DNA from: Meandrina meandrites
Taxonomy: Eukaryota > Cnidaria > Anthozoa > Scleractinia > Meandrinidae
Length of the DNA: 64,000 nt
Direction: 5' to 3'
NCBI GenBank assembly: GCA_963693305.1
Contig: OY855913.1
Span: 19,098,788 to 19,162,787 of the forward strand
The notes beneath the pieces were generated by a model. It was given only the letters and a program-made list of their open reading frames with translations. It did not search any database and had not been told where the DNA came from. A program made the translations under genes and the position numbers. This document shows, piece by piece, positions 58,282 through 64,000 of this stretch (position 1 is its first letter; each line of letters begins with the position of its first letter).

Positions 58282-59077
58282 TATACACGAGTCAAAACTT
58301 AAACTCATAGAACTGCTCTCGCACGCTTCAAATCATCAAAACAACTGCGTAAAAACAAACTTAAACATTGCGAAAATGTTTCTAATTCATTTTATTGCAA
58401 ATAGACAGCAGTAAAAGCCGATTTTAGGAAGCTTTAATATTTACAATAGCGATTAGCGAGAAAATTTGAATATTTATATGGGGCGTGCTGTGACCTCACA
58501 AACACAGTCTGGTAAGCCTGTGGTCATGGTTACAAGTTCCTCCGTCTTCGGTTTCTTGGACTTAGACTTGAAGGCCATTTGCCTCTCCTTCGACTTTTGC
58601 GTTAGAAAGCTTTTGAAAGTACCCACTTTACTAGTTGAAGACGAAGATACACTAACACCGCACTTCGGGCAAAACTTGTGATCCTGCCTTCTCCAACCAC
58701 CACAACTGTGGCAAAACATGGCGGACAAACGTACAAGCGGGAAGGAACGGTTACCGTGTGGCCTGTACTAGTCCCAGGTTCCAATCGCTTTACGCGCCAG
58801 GGCTAGTTACCAGTACTTTGAAATTTTGTTGTGTTTCACCAATTTTTGTTGTGTTTCAGTTTGCTGTCGTGTTTCAGAAAATCGTGTTGTGTTTTGAAAA
58901 AGATCGTTGTGTTCTGAAAAAGATTGTTGTGTTCTGAAAAAGATTATTGTGTCCTGAAAAAGACTGTTGTGTTCTGAAAAAGATTGTTGTGTTCTGAAAA
59001 AGATTGTTGTGTTCTGGAAAACATTCTTGTGTTCTGAAAGGGGAATCGAGTTGTGTTTTGCCCTTGTGGGCCACCGT
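58282..59077. repeat. Right arm (796 bp) of a large inverted repeat
   Basis: Complement of 57007-57804, ending CTTGTGGGCCACCGT at 59077. Few differences: one base in the ORF, a 1-bp change in ATTTAAGC/ATTAAAGC, and small changes in a T run. The arms are therefore recent copies or kept alike by gene conversion. Confidence 0.9.
58474..58728 (-). CDS. 84-aa zinc-ribbon ORF in right arm of fold-back element
   Basis: Mirror copy of the ORF at 57356-57610, with the same zinc ribbon and Lys-rich tail and one Ile-to-Met difference in the VT.TTGL segment. Because the two copies point towards the spacer, transcripts from both arms would be complementary. Confidence 0.5.
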   Translation of the reverse strand: MSAMFCHSCGGWRRQDHKFCPKCGVSVSSSSTSKVGTFKSFLTQKSKERQMAFKSKSKKPKTEELVTMTTGLPDCVCEVTARPI

Positions 59078-59777
59078 AAATAACACTTTGGAATTAAATT
59101 CTTTGCATTATCAAGCATCAGTTGTGAAAGTTTTAAAAAAATCGTTGGAACCGTTTTGGAGATTTTCGAAAAAGCGCTGAAAGTAGAAAATTTACGAAAA
59201 ATTACATTGGTAGTGACCGTATGAAAAAATCCAATTCTCGGGATCGCGATAACGAAAATCAACAAAACTTTCACGGCGACGAAAGATAAGTTAATACACA
59301 TTTTGGTGTTATTTCGAAATAATTTCATCAAAGCAGTGTCTTCAAATCGGTCCGTTTATCATTATAATGCAAAAAGCATGGTTTGAAATATATTTTCGAT
59401 TTATTCGAAATCAAACATACAGATTTTTTTTTATTCTTGTGTATTTGATGTGTAGTACACCATAGTTTCAGATACTGGTGTTAGTTTTTCTACGTCAAAT
59501 CTTATTCGCGTAGAATTCTAGTTTAACTGATATCTAGTTTTTCTGTTTATCGTTACCATGGAAATATCGATTTTCCTAAAAAATATGTTATATCAAACTT
59601 CAATCCAATCCCAATATCTGGTGTAAATTTCACATCGATTCGAGTCCGGAAAGTTTGCTAAACGGCCAAATCAAAATTTTTGGTGTGGTCCAGAAAAAAC
59701 TGTAGAGAGACACCTAATAATTAATTAAATTTTAGTAGCTTTTGCAATACTACTAATCCTATGTAGTCATGCAAATA

Positions 59778-59797
59778 AAGCTTGTTGTTGTTGTTGC
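59778..59797 (+). mobile_element. LINE 3' terminus with (GTT)n tail, displaced
   Basis: AATAAAGCTTGTTGTTGTTG is a typical LINE end. It fits as the continuation of the fragment at 56300-56690 after removal of the nested transposons. Confidence 0.5.
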
Positions 59798-59960
59798 CAG
59801 TTTATCGCAGGCAACAAGTTTTTAAAAAATTGAGTTGTCTCAGCAATGAGCCAGTCTTAGTCAATTTATATAACTCCCAGTTTCTAGAGAAGCTGTATGA
59901 GAGTAAAGAATAGTTCGTAAAGCGCGATCGTCGGATGTGAGTAGCTCTGACAAGAACTGT

Positions 59961-60020
59961 TGTTGGTGACTGACGTTTCGACAACCTGAGCGGAAGTCAT
60001 CTTCAAAGTCAGGTGAAAAG
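59961..60020 (-). mobile_element. Possible Penelope-like element terminal relic
   Basis: On the minus strand GAAGATGACTTCCGCTCAGG is followed by TTGTCGAAACGTCAGTCACC. I recall this combination from the ends of Penelope-like retroelements, which can carry hammerhead ribozymes; a GATGA...CGAAAC arrangement is present but the CTGATGA core and stem II are imperfect. Tentative. Confidence 0.3.
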
Positions 60021-60029
60021 TTGTTGTCA

Positions 60030-63000
60030 GCATATTAAACGTCTGGTGCGTTGAACTGATTGGTCAGTTTGGCCGGATGTAAGACTCGTCGTCTCCGAGA
60101 ACAGTTCTTTTCAGAACTACTCTCGCCCGGACGATCACAATATACGAACTACTGATACTCCTAGGTTCAAACCATTTACTAAAAGGAAAGTGTATTGCCG
60201 AAGAGCACAAGACAAGAACCACTCGTCTCCCACCCACGGTTGCTGACTTCCTCTAGAACTTATTTCCAGCTGCAAGTGATCTCTACACTTTCAAAAAGTC
60301 ATTGATTAATTTTTCTAAAGAAAACGGTCATAAGTTGGCCTATATTCACAAGAATACCAATTATGTTGCTAAGAATTGCCGGACAAAAACAAGGCAACAA
60401 AATCTACACCTTTCTCATTTCATTCATTTACTGAGCTTAAAATTTTCGTCTTTCTTTTCCTATCTCCGCAATTGACGCTGATCCTAACAGCATGCAGAAC
60501 GCATGTTACCTATAAGCCTGGTACATGAAATAGCTCTGGTTGGACACGAGTCGACCGGATCAGTCATGGGAGACCCCGTCGGGAATTCAGTTTTTTTGTC
60601 TTTACGCAACATTGCACTCTTTTGATTTTTTTTCTGTCGTCATTCTCGCTCAATTTAGAATATCGTATGCAGCTATTAATATCTTATGCAATGTTGTTTT
60701 TGTCTGAAACATAACCGACTAGACACTTATAAAGTGTGCGCTCATAAGTGGGGGCTTTTTACTGTCCCAACCGGCATTCACTATATATATAGTTTTGAGT
60801 GGATAGGCAATTCAAACGGGCGTTTAAGCCTCAATTGAAAGCTCACCGCGGTTCCTATCTCTCTCAGTACGTCAAAACATCATATTGCAACGGCAGCAAA
60901 TGATCTTGAGCTTTGTTTGATAATTCATTATGTACCCATTGAGAACATTGAATTCCTACTGAAAGTACCGTAAAATACCGTAAAATACCCCCCTCCCCCA
61001 ATTTCAGATGCAAAAACCCTTCCGAATATAATTAAAAGCCGTGGTATTATTTTCAGCTGTGGTTCTTAAAGACAGTTATAACTTCCCCGATTATAGCCCG
61101 CTATTGTAACGCTTGTTTTGTACTTTTCGTTGCTAGAGAATGCTCAGCGCTCAGACACGTCAGAGCGACTGTAGCCGCAGTTGTTTTGGGTTTTATATCG
61201 TTATGTTTGGAGAGTTTTATTATGTGGTAGTCTTGTACGGAACAAAGCGTTTTTGTCACAGTACTCCATCCAAACAGAAACCCGAAGGGTTTTTAAACGC
61301 AAATTTCCATCCCACCCCCACTGTATATAAGCCCTTTCCGAAAATAGGCCACCTGAAATGAGCGTTGAGCAAATATAAGCCCGGGGCTTATTTTTGGAAT
61401 TTTGCGGTAGTCTTGTGAAGTTCACATTTTTTAACTCACTGCTGCGCAGAACTCCGCGACAACACGTATGTTTTGTAGTAACAATATTTTGTAGTAACAA
61501 TTCATTGAAAATACCAGATACTTTCTCCTTGCTCGGCGTCATCACACCACAAATGCTTGTTCAGACGAGAGCTATAGCAAATACGACACTCAAGTAAGTG
61601 CTTTCCTAACATTTTTTTTGCATTTTTTCGACTAGGGAATCACTAATTACATATCGAAACTGGTAGACACACAATACCCAAGACTCCTATAAATTTGAGA
61701 ATCTGTTCTTTCTGCCATGCAAGTTATATGATAACATACGTTTAAAATTCTTTATAATTTCTTAAGTGTAACTAGGTAATGCCATGTATTTTTTATGGAA
61801 ATACCTTAATAAATTGTTGCCGCTGAAACAGCCAGTCTCAAAATGCAGCGTGTTGTTGGTCGGTTCATTGGAGACGCTCCGGGTCTTTACTACATGACAT
61901 ACCTAGTGATTAGGCAAAATCAAGTAAAGAACTTGTGATTCCAAAAGTCTGCGTCGTTGGTTACATTGGTTTGAAAAGTTTATGTGTAAGCTTAGCCTGA
62001 CATATTGTATAGAACACGTCATTTACGCGCGCCACCATTGAAAAGGAATGGGCCCTTTTATTCATCAAACAAGCTTTACGTTTTTCAAGAACTGTTCATT
62101 TTTATCAAGTTTTGTACATAGTTACAACACGCCGACAACGGAGAAGGGTACAATTCAATCTGTAATCATTCTTGTCTAAACAAATCGGACCCGTGTGATA
62201 ACATAACTGAACTGGGCTCAACTCAGTCCTAAAACCAAAGTTACTGGTTCATCTTTACAAATTAGGCCACGCGTATCGCTTTGGGAGTCGTTGGGCGACG
62301 GGCGCAAAATACTCTTCCATATCAGGCTTCAAGGCGATTAACAACAAGCCTTGTGCAAAATCCCAGTGCAAGTTTTGACAATAAAACTGCAATGTGCCTG
62401 CATGTGCGTATTCGTTCTGATGTGAACGTTTCCTGGCGTAAAGCAAGCAGACATTAGCGGCCTTCAGATGGGAGTACGAGTATGACTTTCGAATTTCAAT
62501 CCAGTTACGATCCCAGAGCCCTCACTCCTCCCTGTTGCTGACCAGATGAAAAGGAGACTGTCGGTACGAGATTGGTGTGAAATGTGACAATCCAATGCAT
62601 AAGCAATAGGTTTGAAAAGTCGTACTCGTGCTCAATGTCTGCAGATGTCTCCGATCTAAAGGTCCCTAATTATTCTGGGAAAGCATAAAAAAATGCGCAA
62701 AAAATCAGCTAGTTAGATGCCGAGAAATCCGCAGTTTTCACTAGAAAACATAGCAGAAAAGGGATCATGCGGACTAACTGTGCAAGATGTAAGATTAAAC
62801 CAGTATTTGTCGCATAAGATTAACTAAACGAGTGTGCTTTATGGCAGTATTTCAAGATGGTGTAGCGTGGTCGAGGGGTCTAACTTCTACCAGCTGCTCT
62901 TATGCTGAGTCGATTGACTTGCAGCACAATCTGTCTTTGTTCCGAAAAATTTTAAGAGACCAAATAAGAAAAAAGGGGTTCTGAAACAATTTTAAACCTT

Positions 63001-64000
63001 GTTTGACTAAGTGCACTAAAATGGCGAAAAAAAACTAATGTATTCTTAATTTAAAAGCTGACGAGCTTGTATTATTGCAAAACTTTGGTAATTACGCTGA
63101 AAATAATTATCAAACCATATGTGGCAAGTTTCCCTTAAATTTCTACACATACAAGGATGGCTTGTGTTCGTAGGGAAGGATCGAGGAACCTGCTTTTAAT
63201 TTTCTAATTTCCAAATTGTGTGTTGCCCAGTATTGTTTAGGTTTTGTTTAAAGCAATCCAGAATTTATTGTTGGTAAAAAGCACCATTAATTTTGCGCAT
63301 GTTGTCCCAAAAGACTTGTGTACTGTGAAGTAACAGCTGTTTCAAGATCTTTTCATTTGCACCTTTAAGATAAAAGCCACCAAGCACGTAATGCGTTAAA
63401 AGGTGACAAATTTTCCTTAATGGTGTGTTCAAAGTTCAAATAAAATTTACATCAAACGAAACCGCGGATGACTAAGAGGAAAATACAATGGAACCCCGAT
63501 TTCTCACACTTCCACCAGAAACGAAATTGGCTCAAGAAATCGGAAAAGCGGTGGTAACGTGGCAGTGTCCGACGTAGTGAAGTTTTAGTTTGAGTTAACG
63601 GCAGATTCGAGAAACCGTAGTCGCCCCTTTATTTTGTCCAAAGGCAGATCGAATATCATCTTTTAGATCAATTTGCGATCTCGTAGAATATTAAGGGTGT
63701 TTACCATCAGGTTGAAAGCGTTGCTCAGATACCATCTACCTTTTTCTTTTTTCAGCTGGGAAAACATCCATTGTCATTAACGACATATTAAATTGGCTGT
63801 TTTGTGAAAATTGTCTTCAAGTTTTATTTAATGCTTAAATGCGTTTTTAAAACGCAACTCCCAATGAATGATCGCTAAACACGATATATTTTATTTGGTG
63901 GCTGCATACAGCTGCAAAAACTTAGCTTGGTTACTCCGCGAGCCATCTTTTCTTCATTGCAATTCTAAAACGTCACCAGAATATAGAATGGCAATATCTT
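60030..64000. other. Gene-less stretch to the window end
   Basis: No exon with splice sites, RNA gene or element boundary recognised on either strand. The small frames at 61201-61545 and 62255-62446 have no family similarity. Confidence 0.45.

Larger units (their letters stand above)
56695..59715. mobile_element. Outer DNA transposon with AGGTGTCTCTCTACAG TIRs
   Basis: AGGTGTCTCTCTACAGTTTT at 56695 is mirrored by the complement ending at 59715, with inverted similarity for at least 37 bp (through TCTGGACCAYACCAAA). The native interior without its insert is seen at 28709-29430. The left third also contains an internal hairpin (ATATTCAAATCAATGTTTTT against its complement, about 56751-56881). 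No transposase is recognised, so it is probably non-autonomous. It split a LINE 3' end and was itself split by the fold-back element at 57007-59077. Confidence 0.8.

Noticed and set aside
58807..59331. 174-codon minus-strand frame
   Set aside because: It spans the junction between the outer transposon and the repeat array of the fold-back arm; composition is that of translated tandem repeats.

Overview
This is a eukaryotic, AT-rich, intron-containing and repeat-dense window, most likely from an anthozoan cnidarian, probably a stony coral. That assignment is an inference. It rests on multi-exon secreted proteins built from ShKT cysteine modules with GT-AG introns, on jockey/CR1-like LINE fragments with short-repeat tails, on tRNA-derived SINE-like copies, and on many short terminal-inverted-repeat and fold-back elements. 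No bacterial, operon or CRISPR features are present. Most listed exons were found by reading splice sites by hand, because the exons are only about 70-170 bp.

The core is a cluster of ShKT genes. Gene A (+, 23541-26753) and gene C (-, 37743-41747) each have a signal-peptide exon followed by alternating ShKT, YGCC, ShKT, YGCC and ShKT exons. Internal exon lengths are identical in A and C (126, 96, 114, 105 and 168 bp), and every junction is phase 1. Gene B (-, 28130-36507) is a decayed tandem copy of C: the signal exon, one YGCC exon with a 1-bp deletion and the last ShKT exon remain, exons 2-4 are not found, and a LINE sits in the gap. A fourth copy (-, 15361-16080) is a pseudogene. Gene D (-, 48150-52128) is a divergent relative with a TATA box, a signal exon and two ShKT exons. 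A, B and C share a proximal promoter block with an almost invariant core about 95-125 bp before the ATG. An orphan signal-peptide exon lies at 3186-3345 (-).

Layout. 1-2.1 kb: LINE reverse-transcriptase fragment, minisatellite and repeats. 2.9-3.35 kb: fold-back hairpin and orphan exon. 3.4-15 kb: mainly non-coding with several MITE-like elements. 15.3-16.1 kb: ShKT pseudogene and SINE-like repeat. 16.9-17.3 kb: two adjacent hairpin/TIR elements. 23-43 kb: ShKT genes A, B and C. 43.4-44.0 kb: direct duplication. 46-47 kb: two MITEs. 48-52.3 kb: gene D. 56.1-59.8 kb: nested transposons, in which a LINE 3' end is split by a TIR element that is itself split by a fold-back element carrying a zinc-ribbon ORF in each arm. 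60-64 kb: no gene recognised.

The ShKT products are predicted to enter the secretory pathway. Whether they are venom, mucus, matrix or immune components cannot be decided from sequence. The Lys-Tyr dyad of potassium-channel-blocking ShK toxins was not seen at the expected position, so a toxin label is not supported.
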